Positions 32,350-41,394 of a DNA stretch of 64,000 nucleotides are shown in pieces. The DNA is from Hyphomicrobiales bacterium (GTDB lineage Bacteria; Pseudomonadota; Alphaproteobacteria; Rhizobiales; OSC116), in the NCBI GenBank assembly GCA_002401855.1, contig NVUH01000003.1, forward strand, positions 62,001-126,000, read 5' to 3'. The stretch's first letter is position 1. Every line of letters starts with the position of its first letter. The position numbers and the translations under genes are program-made. The notes under the pieces are model-generated. The model saw nothing but the letters and a program-made list of their open reading frames with translations. It had not been told where the DNA came from and did not search any database.

Positions 32350-33647
32350 ATCTGCTGACTGCCAATGACAAGTTGGGGGAATATCCGCCTTCTTATTATG
32401 CCGCTGTTTCGCATCAGCTTGAGGCGTTTGTGCCTGCTGAGGGTGAGCTAAAGTGTGATGTTTGTGTGGTTGGTGGGGGGTATACTGGCTTGTCTAGCGC
32501 CCTGCATTTGGCACAAAGAGGTTATGACGTAATTTTGCTGGATGCGCAGCGCACTGGGTTTGGGGCATCTGGGCGCAATGGCGGGCAAGTGGGGCAGGGG
32601 CAGCGGCTTGACCAAAATGAGCTTGAGGTGATGTTAGGGGCTGAACGTGCGCGCGGCTTGTGGGATATTGCCACTCAGTCCGTGGATTTGGTGCGTGAAT
32701 TGGCTGAATCTGATTTGGTGGAATGTGAGTTTCATGACGGAATTATTCATGCTGATCATCGCAAACGTTATGTGCGGCACAGCTTGAATTATGCCACAAA
32801 GCTGCAAGATGAATATGGTTATGACAAGATACGTGGGCTGGAGCGGGACGAGGTGCGAGAGCTGATTGGCTCTGATGCTTATTATGGTGGCACACTGGAT
32901 TTAGGGGCGGGGCATATTAACCCGCTGGCTTTTGCATTTGGCTTGGCGCGAATGGCTGTGGCGGCAGGAGTGCGGATATTTGAGCAGAGTGAAGTGACGG
33001 GGTTGCAGCAGACATCGCCAGCTGCGGTGACGACTGACAAAGCGCGGATTGAAACTGAATATGTGGTATTGGCATGTAATGGTTATTTGGGTGATTTGAA
33101 TAAAAAAGTCGCCTCGATTGTGATGCCGATTAACAATTATATTGTGGCGACTGAGCCTTTGCCTGTGGAGCGGCGCGAGGCGTTGATACGGCATAATTAT
33201 GCTGTGGCGGATAGTAAATTTGTGGTCAATTATTTTCGGTTTTCTGATGACGGGCGGTTGCTGTTTGGCGGGACTGAATCTTATGGCTATAGGTTTCCGC
33301 AGAATATCGCCGAAAAAGTTCGCAAACCTATGAGTGTGATTTTCCCGCGGTTGAAAGATATAAAAATTGACTATGCTTGGGGTGGGACATTGGCGATCAC
33401 TATGAATAGAATGCCGCATTTTGAGCGGTTGGCGGGGAATATTTTGAGCTTGTCGGGTTATTCTGGCCATGGGCTGGCGATGGCGACTTTGGCGGGGCAG
33501 ATTGCGGCGGATGCCATTGCGGGGCAGGCGGAGCGGTTTGATTTGATGGCTGAAGTGCCGAACCAGCGTTTTCCTGGGGGGACGGCGTTGCGCACGCCTT
33601 TATTGACTTTGGCTATGTTATATTATTCGTTGAGGGATAAGCTGTGA
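32346..33647 (+). CDS. puuB: gamma-glutamylputrescine oxidase (FAD-dependent, DAO family)
   Basis: FAD amine oxidase of 433 residues: Rossmann dinucleotide motif V-V-G-G-G-Y-T-G-L-S-S-A near residue 42, then G-A-S-G-R-N-G-G-Q-V, and a C-terminal G-Y-S-G-H-G-L-A-M-A-T-L FAD segment, all typical of PuuB/OrdL proteins. It oxidises gamma-glutamylputrescine to the aldehyde used by the ALDH. It overlaps the previous and following genes by four bases each. Confidence 0.92.
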   Translation: MNLLTANDKLGEYPPSYYAAVSHQLEAFVPAEGELKCDVCVVGGGYTGLSSALHLAQRGYDVILLDAQRTGFGASGRNGGQVGQGQRLDQNELEVMLGAERARGLWDIATQSVDLVRELAESDLVECEFHDGIIHADHRKRYVRHSLNYATKLQDEYGYDKIRGLERDEVRELIGSDAYYGGTLDLGAGHINPLAFAFGLARMAVAAGVRIFEQSEVTGLQQTSPAAVTTDKARIETEYVVLACNGYLGDLNKKVASIVMPINNYIVATEPLPVERREALIRHNYAVADSKFVVNYFRFSDDGRLLFGGTESYGYRFPQNIAEKVRKPMSVIFPRLKDIKIDYAWGGTLAITMNRMPHFERLAGNILSLSGYSGHGLAMATLAGQIAADAIAGQAERFDLMAEVPNQRFPGGTALRTPLLTLAMLYYSLRDKL

Positions 33648-34291
33648 AAACAATTTCTATTGATGAGTTGGTTGGGGAATTAAAAGATAGTCAAGACAGG
33701 GTGATTGTGGCTGTGGCGGGCGCGCCTGCTAGTGGTAAATCGACGATTGCGGAAAAATTGGTTGAGCGGTTGAATGAATATAAAGACGGGCTGGCAGCGG
33801 CGGCGCCGATGGATGGCTTTCATCTGGATGATAGATTGCTCAAAGCCAAGGGAATATTTGATGTGAAGGGTGCGCCTGATACATTTGATGTCGGTGGTTT
33901 TAAAAGTCTGGTTGAGCGGCTGTCGCAAAATGTTGAAGTTGAAATTAATGTGCCTTTGTTTGATCGTGATTTGGAAATATCGCGGGCAGGGGCGCGTAGC
34001 ATTGGCAAAAATGTTAAAATTGTGGTGATTGAGGGTAATTATTTATTGCTTAATAAATCGCCTTGGACGGACATTCGACCGTTTTATGATGTGACTGTGT
34101 TTATTGATGTGCCGCAGGACGTTTTGAAGCAGCGGTTAATACAGAGATGGCAGTCTTATGATTATACGCCTGCTATGATTGAGAAAAAACTCAATGTGAC
34201 CGACATGCCCAATGTGGAGCTTGTGGTGATGCAGAGTTTGCATGCTGATTTCAAGATTGAAAATGTTCAGAAGCCTCATCAAACGAATTGA
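33644..34291 (+). CDS. frcK: FrcK-like P-loop kinase (uridine kinase / pantothenate kinase fold)
   Basis: P-loop kinase of 215 residues with Walker A G-A-P-A-S-G-K-S-T at 26-34, M-D-G-F-H-L-D-D (substrate/Asp region) and V-V-I-E-G-N-Y-L-L (Walker B) motifs. The family includes FrcK, encoded beside the frcBCA fructose transporter of rhizobia. Here it is cotranscribed with puuB (four-base overlap) and faces frcA tail to tail, so the usual frcBCAK order is broken. It may phosphorylate a sugar or nucleoside; no activity can be read from sequence. Confidence 0.8.
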   Translation: MKTISIDELVGELKDSQDRVIVAVAGAPASGKSTIAEKLVERLNEYKDGLAAAAPMDGFHLDDRLLKAKGIFDVKGAPDTFDVGGFKSLVERLSQNVEVEINVPLFDRDLEISRAGARSIGKNVKIVVIEGNYLLLNKSPWTDIRPFYDVTVFIDVPQDVLKQRLIQRWQSYDYTPAMIEKKLNVTDMPNVELVVMQSLHADFKIENVQKPHQTN

Positions 34292-34300
34292 CGAGGCTTC
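34270..34300. terminator. hairpin between convergent frcK and frcA
   Basis: GAAGCCTC (34270-34277) pairs with GAGGCTTC (34293-34300), extended inside by a TCA/TGA match around a short loop. The stem includes the frcK stop codon. There is only a short T-rich tail, so it may act as a weak bidirectional terminator for the two converging transcripts. Confidence 0.5.
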
Positions 34301-34313
34301 GTCTTGAAACAAG

Positions 34314-35087
34314 TTAAGTCACTGTTTCTGGGGGAGCTTCTTTGGCGCCTGTCATAAACGCCACTGCATCTGACATTGTGTAATCCTTGGGGTTAATTAC
34401 ACATAATCTTTTACCAAGCCTATGCACATGAATGCGGTCAGCGACCTCGAACACATGCGGCATATTATGGCTGATCAAGATGATTGGAATACCGCGTGAT
34501 TTAATGTCTAGAATGAGCTCTAGCACGCGGCGGGATTCTTTGACGCCAAGTGCTGCGGTTGGCTCATCTAAAATGATCACCTTTGAGCCGAAAGTGGCGG
34601 CACGTGCGACGGCAACGCCTTGTCTCTGACCACCTGATAAGGTTTCGACCGCTTGGTTGATGTTTTGAATGGTCAATAAACCCAGCTCAGTCAGTTTATC
34701 ACGGGCGATTTTTTCCATCGCGGCATGGTCTAGCTGCCGTAGCCACTTGCCGCGAAAACCCGGTTTGCGAATTTCGCGCCCCATAAACATATTGTCAGTG
34801 ATGGAAAGAGCAGGCGACATTGCCAAAGTTTGATAGACGGTTTCAATGCCTTCGTTACGAGCATCTATCGGCGAATTAAAATTGACTTTTTTGCCTTCGA
34901 GAAAAATCTCGCCTTCATCGGTTTTGATGGCGCCTGAAATGGCTTTGATTAAGGATGACTTTCCCGCGCCATTATCGCCAATCACTGCCAATATTTCGCC
35001 TGGATAAAGCTCGAAATTACAGCGATCTAACGCTGTCACCCGGCCATAACGTTTGACAAGATTTGTGCCTTTAAGAATAGGTTCCAT
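34314..35087 (-). CDS. frcA: fructose-type sugar ABC transporter ATP-binding protein FrcA
   Basis: Single-domain sugar ABC ATPase of 257 residues. Walker A G-D-N-G-A-G-K-S-S, signature L-S-G-G-Q-R-Q-G-V-A-V-A-R and Walker B V-I-I-L-D-E-P match the FrcA group, in which one ATPase domain replaces the duplicated CUT2 RbsA type. Its start overlaps the frcC stop by one base. Confidence 0.9.
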   Translation of the reverse strand: MEPILKGTNLVKRYGRVTALDRCNFELYPGEILAVIGDNGAGKSSLIKAISGAIKTDEGEIFLEGKKVNFNSPIDARNEGIETVYQTLAMSPALSITDNMFMGREIRKPGFRGKWLRQLDHAAMEKIARDKLTELGLLTIQNINQAVETLSGGQRQGVAVARAATFGSKVIILDEPTAALGVKESRRVLELILDIKSRGIPIILISHNMPHVFEVADRIHVHRLGKRLCVINPKDYTMSDAVAFMTGAKEAPPETVT

Positions 35088-36145
35088 TAGCCTGATACCT
35101 TTCTAATCCATTGATCTATCGCCACTGCACCAATAATCAGCGTGCCGATGAGCAGGAATGTCCATTGAGCATCGACCCCGATGAGCCGTAAACCTAAGGT
35201 GAATACGCCCACAATGAGGGCGCCAAATATCATGCCCATGATGGAGCCACGCCCGCCAAATAAAGATATGCCGCCAATCACCACTGCGGTGATGCTTTCA
35301 ATATTGATGAGTTGGCCTGATGTGGGAGATACAGAACCAATGCGGCCAATCATCGCCCAGCCAGCAAAGGCGCAAATAAGCCCTGATAACATATAGACTG
35401 AGATGAGCACGCGTTTGACGTTGACGCCAGACAATTCGGCTGCATCTGGATCATCGCCAACGGCGTAGACATGCCGCCCCCATGCGGTTTGGCGTAAAAC
35501 ATAGGTGAGCAATATGACCAGCAACACCATGAAAATAACCCCATAAGTGAAAACCGCGCCGCCGATTTTTATTTTTTCGCCAAAGAAATGCAATAGAGGC
35601 GCGTGTTTGTCAATGTCTTGCGCGCGGATGGTGGCATTTGCTGAATAAAGAAAGTTGGTCGCCAAAGCGATCTGCCACATGCCTAAGGTAACAATGAATG
35701 GTGGCAGCTTTACCCGTGCGATTAACCAACCGTTGAGAAAACCAACCATTGTACCCGCCAAGAGGCCAAAGAAAATAGATACGCCGACAGGTAAACCATA
35801 GCGAAATGTGAATTGCCCCATGACCACTGAGCTTAGAACTGTGATGGCGCCCACCGATAGATCGATGCCTGCAGTGAGGATAACGACGGATTGCGCCGCA
35901 CCAACAATGCCGACAATGGCAACTTGTTGCAGAATGAGCGTGAGTGCGAAGGGGGAGAAAAATTTAGAGCCGAGTAACAACCCAAATATAATGACGGCTA
36001 AAGTTAAGACAATGAGCGGCACCAAAGCAGGGGTGACATGCAATGCATGTTGAACGCGTTCGACCATCGAAGGTTTGCCTTGAGTGAAATCGGCGATGGT
36101 ATCAGCATCTTTGATTGTATTTTCGGTATTTTGATTATCTGGCAT
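35087..36145 (-). CDS. frcC: fructose-type sugar ABC transporter permease FrcC
   Basis: CUT2-family permease of 352 residues with about 8-10 hydrophobic segments. It shows A-A-Q-S-V-V-I-L-T-A-G-I-D-L-S-V-G, V-K-L-P-P-F-I-V-T-L-G-M, Y-A-V-G-D-D-P-D-A-A-E-L-S-G and G-G-I-S-L-F-G-G-R-G-S. ATG 36145 has GAGGAGAC upstream; a longer frame to 36208 would enter the hairpin. Located 30 bases behind the hairpin that follows frcB. Confidence 0.9.
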   Translation of the reverse strand: MPDNQNTENTIKDADTIADFTQGKPSMVERVQHALHVTPALVPLIVLTLAVIIFGLLLGSKFFSPFALTLILQQVAIVGIVGAAQSVVILTAGIDLSVGAITVLSSVVMGQFTFRYGLPVGVSIFFGLLAGTMVGFLNGWLIARVKLPPFIVTLGMWQIALATNFLYSANATIRAQDIDKHAPLLHFFGEKIKIGGAVFTYGVIFMVLLVILLTYVLRQTAWGRHVYAVGDDPDAAELSGVNVKRVLISVYMLSGLICAFAGWAMIGRIGSVSPTSGQLINIESITAVVIGGISLFGGRGSIMGMIFGALIVGVFTLGLRLIGVDAQWTFLLIGTLIIGAVAIDQWIRKVSG

Positions 36146-36175
36146 AATGTCTCCTCTGAATATGCCTTCACATAT

Positions 36176-36213
36176 ACTTAGTGGGGCGGAATTATGGTTC
36201 CGTCCCACTAAGT
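36176..36213 (-). promoter_or_regulatory. intercistronic hairpin between frcB and frcC
   Basis: A 16-base stem (ACTTAGTGGGGCGGAA with its complement, one G-U) closes a six-base loop. It lies between the frcB stop and the frcC ribosome binding site. There is no strong T tract, which favours an mRNA-stability or processing role over full termination. Confidence 0.7.
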
Positions 36214-36236
36214 CTAATATTATTGGTGGTTATAGA

Positions 36237-37256
36237 TCAACCCCAGCAGAGATTTGTACCTTCGGTGGTGTCGATAGAAGGTACGCCTTCAACCGCTTGA
36301 TTGGTCACCAAAGCCACGCCGGTGTCAAAGAAAGCCTTGCCAGGTGTCACTTCTGGCTTGGTGCCATTGTCTGCCCAATCGCGAATGGCTTGAATGCCAA
36401 GTGATGCCATTAGCAACGGATATTGTTGCGAAGTTGCGCCAATAACGCCGTCTTTGACATTTTCAACACCCGGGCAACCACCATCGACAGAGACAATCAG
36501 CACATCATTTTCGCGGCCGAAGGCTTTGAGCGCTTCATAAGCACCAGCGGCTGAAGGCTCGTTAATGGTGTAAACCACGTTAATGCCTGAATCTTTGGCC
36601 AGCAGATTTTCCATCGCGCGGCGGCCACCTTCTTCATTGCCTTGTGTGACGTCGTGGCCAACAATGCGTGAATCAGTTTCATCGCCCCATTTGTTTGGAT
36701 CGCCTAAATCAATGCCGAAGCCTTGTAAAAAACCTTGATCGCGCAATACACCAACGGTGGGTTGGCTCACATCTAAATCGAGCAGTGCGATTTTAGCATT
36801 GGCAGCATCAGCACCCAATGAAGCGGCTGCCCATTTGCCAATCAATTCGCCAGCTAAGAAGTTATCTGTGGCAAAAGTCGCGTCGGCTGAATCAATCGGA
36901 TCTAACGGTGTGTCGAGTGCGATGACCAGAATGCCGGCATCACGGGCTTGTTTGACAGCAGACACAATGGAAGATGTATCGGAAGCGGTGAGTAAAATAC
37001 CCTTCGCGCCATCAGCAATGCAAGTCTCGATTGCGGCCACTTGGGTTTCGTGATCACCATCGATTTTACCTGCATAGCTTTTGAGCGTCATGCCCAGCTC
37101 AGCCGCTTTGGCCGCTGCGCCTTCTCTCATCTTCACGAAGAATGGGTTGGTGTCGGTTTTTGTGATTAAGCAGGCTGTAATGTCAGCCGCAAATGCGCCA
37201 CTGACTGTGGTGCTAAGTGCTAAAGCGAGTGCCGCTGTGGCAATAATTCTTTTCAT
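36237..37256 (-). CDS. frcB: fructose-type sugar ABC transporter substrate-binding protein FrcB
   Basis: Periplasmic-binding-protein type I fold, 339 residues, with a signal peptide ending A-F-A at about residue 23 and the early motif [14 protein letters not shown], diagnostic for FrcB-like proteins. I-A-L-D-T-P-L-D and V-S-V-D-G-G-C-P-G line the sugar pocket in the family. The ATG at 37256 has GAGGGAAG; an upstream TTG in frame is not needed. Divergent from the ROK regulator across a 202-base region with large palindromes. Confidence 0.91.
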   Translation of the reverse strand: MKRIIATAALALALSTTVSGAFAADITACLITKTDTNPFFVKMREGAAAKAAELGMTLKSYAGKIDGDHETQVAAIETCIADGAKGILLTASDTSSIVSAVKQARDAGILVIALDTPLDPIDSADATFATDNFLAGELIGKWAAASLGADAANAKIALLDLDVSQPTVGVLRDQGFLQGFGIDLGDPNKWGDETDSRIVGHDVTQGNEEGGRRAMENLLAKDSGINVVYTINEPSAAGAYEALKAFGRENDVLIVSVDGGCPGVENVKDGVIGATSQQYPLLMASLGIQAIRDWADNGTKPEVTPGKAFFDTGVALVTNQAVEGVPSIDTTEGTNLCWG

Positions 37257-37297
37257 TTTATCTTCCCTCAAAGTTTATGATTCTGACCAAAGTCAGC

Positions 37298-37329
37298 TAA
37301 CATTTGTGATATATCTTGTCACAATGTTA
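37298..37329. promoter_or_regulatory. imperfect inverted repeat in the frcB promoter
   Basis: TAACATTTGTGA (37298-37309) is mirrored by TCACAATGTTA (37319-37329), one base being missing from the right arm. The inner TTGTGA...TCACAA resembles a CRP half-site pair, but the spacing is nine bases instead of six, so I do not call it a CRP site. Confidence 0.4.
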
Positions 37330-37361
37330 ACCTTATTGAACACGCTTTATGAATGCCTGTC

Positions 37362-37390
37362 AATTAATAAATAAACTTTATTTATTAATT
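37362..37390. promoter_or_regulatory. 29-base perfect palindrome between frcB and frcR, probable ROK operator
   Basis: AATTAATAAATAAA (37362-37375), one C, then the exact complement TTTATTTATTAATT (37377-37390). It lies 106 bases from the frcB start and 69 bases from the regulator start. NagC/Mlc/ROK repressors bind AT-rich inverted TTATTT-type sites, so this is the best candidate operator for the adjacent ROK protein. Confidence 0.65.
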
Positions 37391-37458
37391 AAATGCATGA
37401 TTTGTTGAACAAAGCATGATACCTATATATAAGTTAGTAATTGGTTTGAGGCGGCTGT

Positions 37459-38661
37459 ATGGCGAATCGAAAAATTGGAGTGTTGAGTAGTGGTATCAAC
37501 CAAAGTGGTGTGCGTGACTATAATGAACGCTTGTTATTATCCATGCTACAACGCGGTCATGCATCGATGTCTGGCATTGATTTGGCGCGCCGCGCAGGCC
37601 TATCCGCCCAGACTGTTTCCATAATACTGCGTAAGTTGGAAAAGGACGGCTTGCTAGTGCGTGGTGTGCCAGTAAAAGGCAAAGTGGGAAAACCTTCTAC
37701 ACCGATGGATTTGGCCGCTGATGGCGTGTTTTCTTTTGGATTGAAAATTGGTCGTCGCAGCGCTGAATTATTATTGTTAGATTTTAAAGGTGAGGTGCGC
37801 GAGCAAATTAGCACCAGCTACGCATACCCAATGCCCGCCGAGATTTTTAACTTTTTGCGTGATGGTTTGCTTTCTATTTCTGCCAATTTTTCAAGCCGTA
37901 TATTAAAGCGTGTTTGTGGCATTGGCATTGCCATACCATTTGAGTTGTGGAAATGGGATGATGTGGTTGGCGAGCAATCTGAAACTTTTCAATCCTGGAA
38001 ACAAGTTGATTTTAAACTAGAAGTTAAGAAATTTAGTGATTTGTCGGTATTTGTAGTCAACGACTCGACCGCCGCATGCCGTGCTGAACATTTATATGGC
38101 AGGGGCAAAGAATTTAGGGATTATGCATATTTTTTCATTGGTGCCTTTGTGGGTGGTGGTGTGGTGCTTAACCACACAGTGTTTGAAGGCAACCATGGCA
38201 ACGCGGGTGCGTTAGGCTCGTTGCGTAGCACCAGCCCGCTTGGTGAAAGCCGCCAATTGATTGATGTTGCTTCCATCCATGTGCTGGAGACGCGTTTGAT
38301 AGAATTGGGAGTTGACCCTGAGTTAATTTGGCAACAGCCGCAAGATTGGAGTGCATTGGCTAGATATATCGAACCGTGGATTAGTGAAACGGCGCAAGAA
38401 TTGGCCAAAGCTGCGTTATCGGTATGTTCGGTGATTGATTTTGAGGCCATACTTATTGATGGGGCGTTTCCGACCCATATACGCACTGAATTGGTTGAGC
38501 GGGTGCGGCGTTATATGGCCACTCAGGATACAAGAGGCCTGATTGCCCCGCGCATTGAAGTGGGGAATGTGGGCATGAACGCCCGTGCCATTGGCGCTGC
38601 CAGTGGCCCGATATTTTCGCAATATCTACTCAATACCAATGCGGGGCTATCAGCTATTTAA
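37459..38661 (+). CDS. ROK-family transcriptional regulator, FrcR-like
   Basis: Product of 400 residues with an N-terminal winged helix (about residues 25-75, including I-D-L-A-R-R-A-G-L-S-A-Q-T-V-S-I-I-L-R) joined to a ROK sugar-kinase-like domain (V-V-N-D-S-T-A-A-C-R-A-E and F-F-I-G-A-F-V-G-G-G-V-V-L-N). The CGCG zinc motif of true ROK kinases is absent, as expected for a pure regulator. Divergent from frcB, so it probably represses or activates frcBCA in response to the sugar. Confidence 0.9.
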   Translation: MANRKIGVLSSGINQSGVRDYNERLLLSMLQRGHASMSGIDLARRAGLSAQTVSIILRKLEKDGLLVRGVPVKGKVGKPSTPMDLAADGVFSFGLKIGRRSAELLLLDFKGEVREQISTSYAYPMPAEIFNFLRDGLLSISANFSSRILKRVCGIGIAIPFELWKWDDVVGEQSETFQSWKQVDFKLEVKKFSDLSVFVVNDSTAACRAEHLYGRGKEFRDYAYFFIGAFVGGGVVLNHTVFEGNHGNAGALGSLRSTSPLGESRQLIDVASIHVLETRLIELGVDPELIWQQPQDWSALARYIEPWISETAQELAKAALSVCSVIDFEAILIDGAFPTHIRTELVERVRRYMATQDTRGLIAPRIEVGNVGMNARAIGAASGPIFSQYLLNTNAGLSAI

Positions 38662-38733
38662 GCTAGATTTATCTTGGTTGACTTTTGCCTGTGGCTTAGA
38701 CTAATTTGTTTTGACCATCTGGGGAAGTTGCAC

Positions 38734-39327
38734 ATGCTAATCATTAAAAACCTGACTATATTGCCGATAAATGTTGAACGGCTGGAGCTTAAGGGGGGAG
38801 TCACCGCTTTGGCAGCGCCTTCTGGTGCCGGTAAGAGCCGCTTATTTGCCGCCATTGCTGACTTGGTGGTGAATGAGGGCGAGGTGAGTTTAGATGATGT
38901 GAACCGCAATGACATCGCCGCCACCGAATGGCGCAAAAGGGTTCGATATGTGAGTGCAGAGCCATCATGGTGGGGCAATACGGCGCAAGATCATCTGTCT
39001 GATGATGAGAAAACCCGACAAATGGCGGTTAGATTTGGCCTGACGACTGAATTGTTTGAGCGGCCGATTGAGCAATTGTCGACGGGAGAGCGCCAACGTT
39101 TTGGCTTGTTGCGAGCTTTGGTTGACGAGCCACGGGTTTTGTTGCTGGATGAGCCGACGGCCGCGTTGGACCAAGACACCAGTTTAAAAATTGAGGCTGA
39201 ATTGGTGCGGCTGGCAGGTGAAGGGCGGATTATATTCATCATCTCGCACAGTGAGGCACAGATTGAGCGCATTGCCACGCGTGTGGTGAATATCATTGGT
39301 GGCAAGCTTCGTGAAGGGAAAAAATAA
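38734..39327 (+). CDS. fetA: FetA-like ABC ATPase (YbbL), metal export
   Basis: Small ABC ATPase of 197 residues with Walker A A-P-S-G-A-G-K-S-R, signature L-S-T-G-E-R-Q-R and Walker B V-L-L-L-D-E-P. The ATG at 38734 follows GGGGAAG. It overlaps the UPF0014 membrane-protein gene by one base, the standard fetAB arrangement; in E. coli FetAB exports iron and raises peroxide resistance. The G-T-G-E substitution in the signature is common in this family. Confidence 0.87.
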   Translation: MLIIKNLTILPINVERLELKGGVTALAAPSGAGKSRLFAAIADLVVNEGEVSLDDVNRNDIAATEWRKRVRYVSAEPSWWGNTAQDHLSDDEKTRQMAVRFGLTTELFERPIEQLSTGERQRFGLLRALVDEPRVLLLDEPTAALDQDTSLKIEAELVRLAGEGRIIFIISHSEAQIERIATRVVNIIGGKLREGKK

Positions 39328-40136
39328 TGGCATCTATATATATTGACAATTGGCACATTGTTTTGGCGGCTTTGGCTATTTTTATCACCGGGGCTTTGAG
39401 CTTGCTGATGCAATTGGGATTGGCCAAATCTATTTTCATCGCGGCCACGCGGATGATTGTGCAATTGGCTTTGGTGACTTTGGTTTTGGCATGGGTATTT
39501 GAGCAGGATTCGGTTTGGGTTGTGTTGATGCTGTTATTGTTGATGGGCGGTTTTGCGACTTATGAAATTAGGGCGCGGCAGAAGCTGGCTTTTACGGGAT
39601 TGTGGAGTTTAGGCTTGGGCGGCATACCTATGGTGGGCGTGGGCATTATGGTGTTGACCTTCACTTTAACCACGGTGATTGGCCCTGAGCCTTGGTATGC
39701 CCCACGTTACGCCATACCGTTATTTGGCATGTTGTTGGGCAATAGTTTAACGGCTGTGGCTTTGGCGCTTGACCAGATTACGCGTGGGGCAAAGCAGCGC
39801 CAAGGCGAGGTGAATGACCGTTTGGCTTTGGGCATGAGCCGCACTGAGGCCATGTTGCCGATTGTGCGTGATGCCATGGCAACGGGGCTGTTGCCGATTA
39901 TTAATTCTATGGCCGCGGCGGGCGTGGTGTCCATCCCCGGCATGATGACAGGGCAGATTTTGGCGGGTGCTGACCCTGCAAATGCTGTGCGTTACCAAAT
40001 TATGATTACCTTTGCCATCGCAGGCACAACGGGCATAACCTTATTGTTAGCCACATGGTTGGCGGTGATGCGCTTGACTGATAACCGCCACCGTTTGCGC
40101 TTGGACAGGTTGCGCAGTCAAAAATACCCCGCTTAA
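39327..40136 (+). CDS. fetB: FetB-like UPF0014 membrane permease
   Basis: UPF0014/YbbM-family membrane protein of 269 residues with about seven hydrophobic segments. Family motifs are A-A-T-R-M-I-V-Q-L near residue 35, M-L-L-G-N-S-L-T-A-V-A-L-A-L, L-G-M-S-R-T-E-A and S-I-P-G-M-M-T-G-Q-I-L-A-G-A-D-P. Partner of the ATPase encoded just upstream. Confidence 0.92.
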   Translation: MASIYIDNWHIVLAALAIFITGALSLLMQLGLAKSIFIAATRMIVQLALVTLVLAWVFEQDSVWVVLMLLLLMGGFATYEIRARQKLAFTGLWSLGLGGIPMVGVGIMVLTFTLTTVIGPEPWYAPRYAIPLFGMLLGNSLTAVALALDQITRGAKQRQGEVNDRLALGMSRTEAMLPIVRDAMATGLLPIINSMAAAGVVSIPGMMTGQILAGADPANAVRYQIMITFAIAGTTGITLLLATWLAVMRLTDNRHRLRLDRLRSQKYPA

Positions 40137-40202
40137 AAATAAAATGGGTTTTGTGTGATGATTGATATAGGTTAGCGGCAGGATTAGTTTTGAGGGAATT
40201 GA

Positions 40203-41255
40203 GTGACGCAAAAAAATGGAAAAATGGGTGGGGTTAAAAAACGCAAGAATTTTGGCCGCCCCACCATTGCTGATGTGGCCGCTAAGGTGGGGGTGAGCAG
40301 CATCACCGTGTCACGTGCCTTGCGTGATCCGAGCAAGGTTTCGCAAAAGCTTAAAACCCGAATCAATCAGGTGATTGAAGACATTAATTACATAGCCGAC
40401 CCGAATGCGCAGGCTTTGGCATCGGCGCGAACTCATATCATTGGGGTCATCATTCCTTCGCTCAGCAACCACGTATTTAGTGAAGTGTTGCGGGGCATAT
40501 ATGATAAAGTTGCAGGCACTGATTATCGCATTCTTATTGGCAATAGCCGTTATTCTGATGAAGAAGAAGAGCGGCTGGTGCGGTTGTTTATTGGCCAACG
40601 GGCTGAAGCTTTGATCATCACCGGCATTGACCAAACCAAAACCACGCGCAAACTACTTGAAAAAGCCCATTGTCCCGTGGTGCAGACTATGGAATATACT
40701 GATGACCCTGTAGATATGTTGGTTGGTTTTGACCATGGCCTTGCCGCGCAGCAACTGGTGCAGCATTTAATGGCGCAAGGTTATAAGCGCATTGCCTCGA
40801 TCAACGCTTATATGGACCCGCGGGTCAAACGGCGCATGCAGGCGTTTAAGCGCGAGATGCAAGATAATGGGCTTTATGACCCTGACATTCAGGTATCGAC
40901 TGGGCTGCGGCCATCCGTGAGTGAAGGCAAGGCTTTGGCGCTTGAACTTTTAAAACAGCACCCAGATGTGGATGCAATTTTTTGCGGTAATGATGATTTG
41001 GCTTTGGGTAGCTTATCGGCAGGCTTGGAATTGGGCTTTAAAGTGCCTGAACAACTGGGCATTGCGGGTTTTCACGATTTAGAATTTATGCAGGCGGTTC
41101 ACCCCGCTTTGACCAGCATTAAAACCTTTAGATATGAAATGGGTGAGCAAGCCGTTGATATGGCAATTCATTCTATTGAAGATACGCCTTTGGGCGAGAA
41201 AATACGAAATATAAGTTTTGAGTTGGTGGTGCGCGAAAGCACTCGATTGACTTGA
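40203..41255 (+). CDS. LacI-family regulator, GntR (gluconate) type
   Basis: Product of 350 residues from a GTG start behind GAGGGAA. The LacI helix-turn-helix is T-I-A-D-V-A-A-K-V-G-V-S-S-I-T-V-S-R-A-L (residues about 21-40), followed by a periplasmic-binding-like effector domain with I-I-P-S-L-S-N-H-V-F and F-C-G-N-D-D-L-A-L-G. It precedes the sugar-acid dehydratase gene, and a gluconate-GntR-like palindrome lies between them, so it probably controls that gene. Confidence 0.9.
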   Translation: MTQKNGKMGGVKKRKNFGRPTIADVAAKVGVSSITVSRALRDPSKVSQKLKTRINQVIEDINYIADPNAQALASARTHIIGVIIPSLSNHVFSEVLRGIYDKVAGTDYRILIGNSRYSDEEEERLVRLFIGQRAEALIITGIDQTKTTRKLLEKAHCPVVQTMEYTDDPVDMLVGFDHGLAAQQLVQHLMAQGYKRIASINAYMDPRVKRRMQAFKREMQDNGLYDPDIQVSTGLRPSVSEGKALALELLKQHPDVDAIFCGNDDLALGSLSAGLELGFKVPEQLGIAGFHDLEFMQAVHPALTSIKTFRYEMGEQAVDMAIHSIEDTPLGEKIRNISFELVVRESTRLT

Positions 41256-41321
41256 AATAACCGTTGATTTCACAGCTATTTATGCATAACTAAGAAACAT
41301 TCTAACTATTTTGTTGACCTT

Positions 41322-41371
41322 ATGTTACCGCTAACATTAAAGTGTTTTGAGCCAACATTAAAGTGTGTTGG
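41322..41371. promoter_or_regulatory. LacI-type operator and repeats upstream of the dehydratase
   Basis: ATGTTACCGCTAACAT (41322-41337) is palindromic except at the central bases and closely resembles E. coli gluconate GntR operators. The 13-base sequence AACATTAAAGTGT follows at 41333-41345 and again at 41354-41366, 21 bases apart (two helical turns). The second copy lies in a further inverted repeat CCAACA-N8-TGTTGG (41352-41371). The dehydratase starts at 41395. Confidence 0.6.
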
Positions 41372-41394
41372 TTAGAAGATTATTGGAGAATAAA

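Noticed and set aside
34314-37256. Ribose transporter RbsABC
   Set aside because: The ATPase has one ABC domain rather than the duplicated RbsA form, and the binding protein and flanking ROK and kinase genes fit the Frc group.
37298-37329. CRP site in the frcB promoter
   Set aside because: TTGTGA and TCACAA are present but nine bases apart between TGTGA and TCACA instead of the required six.
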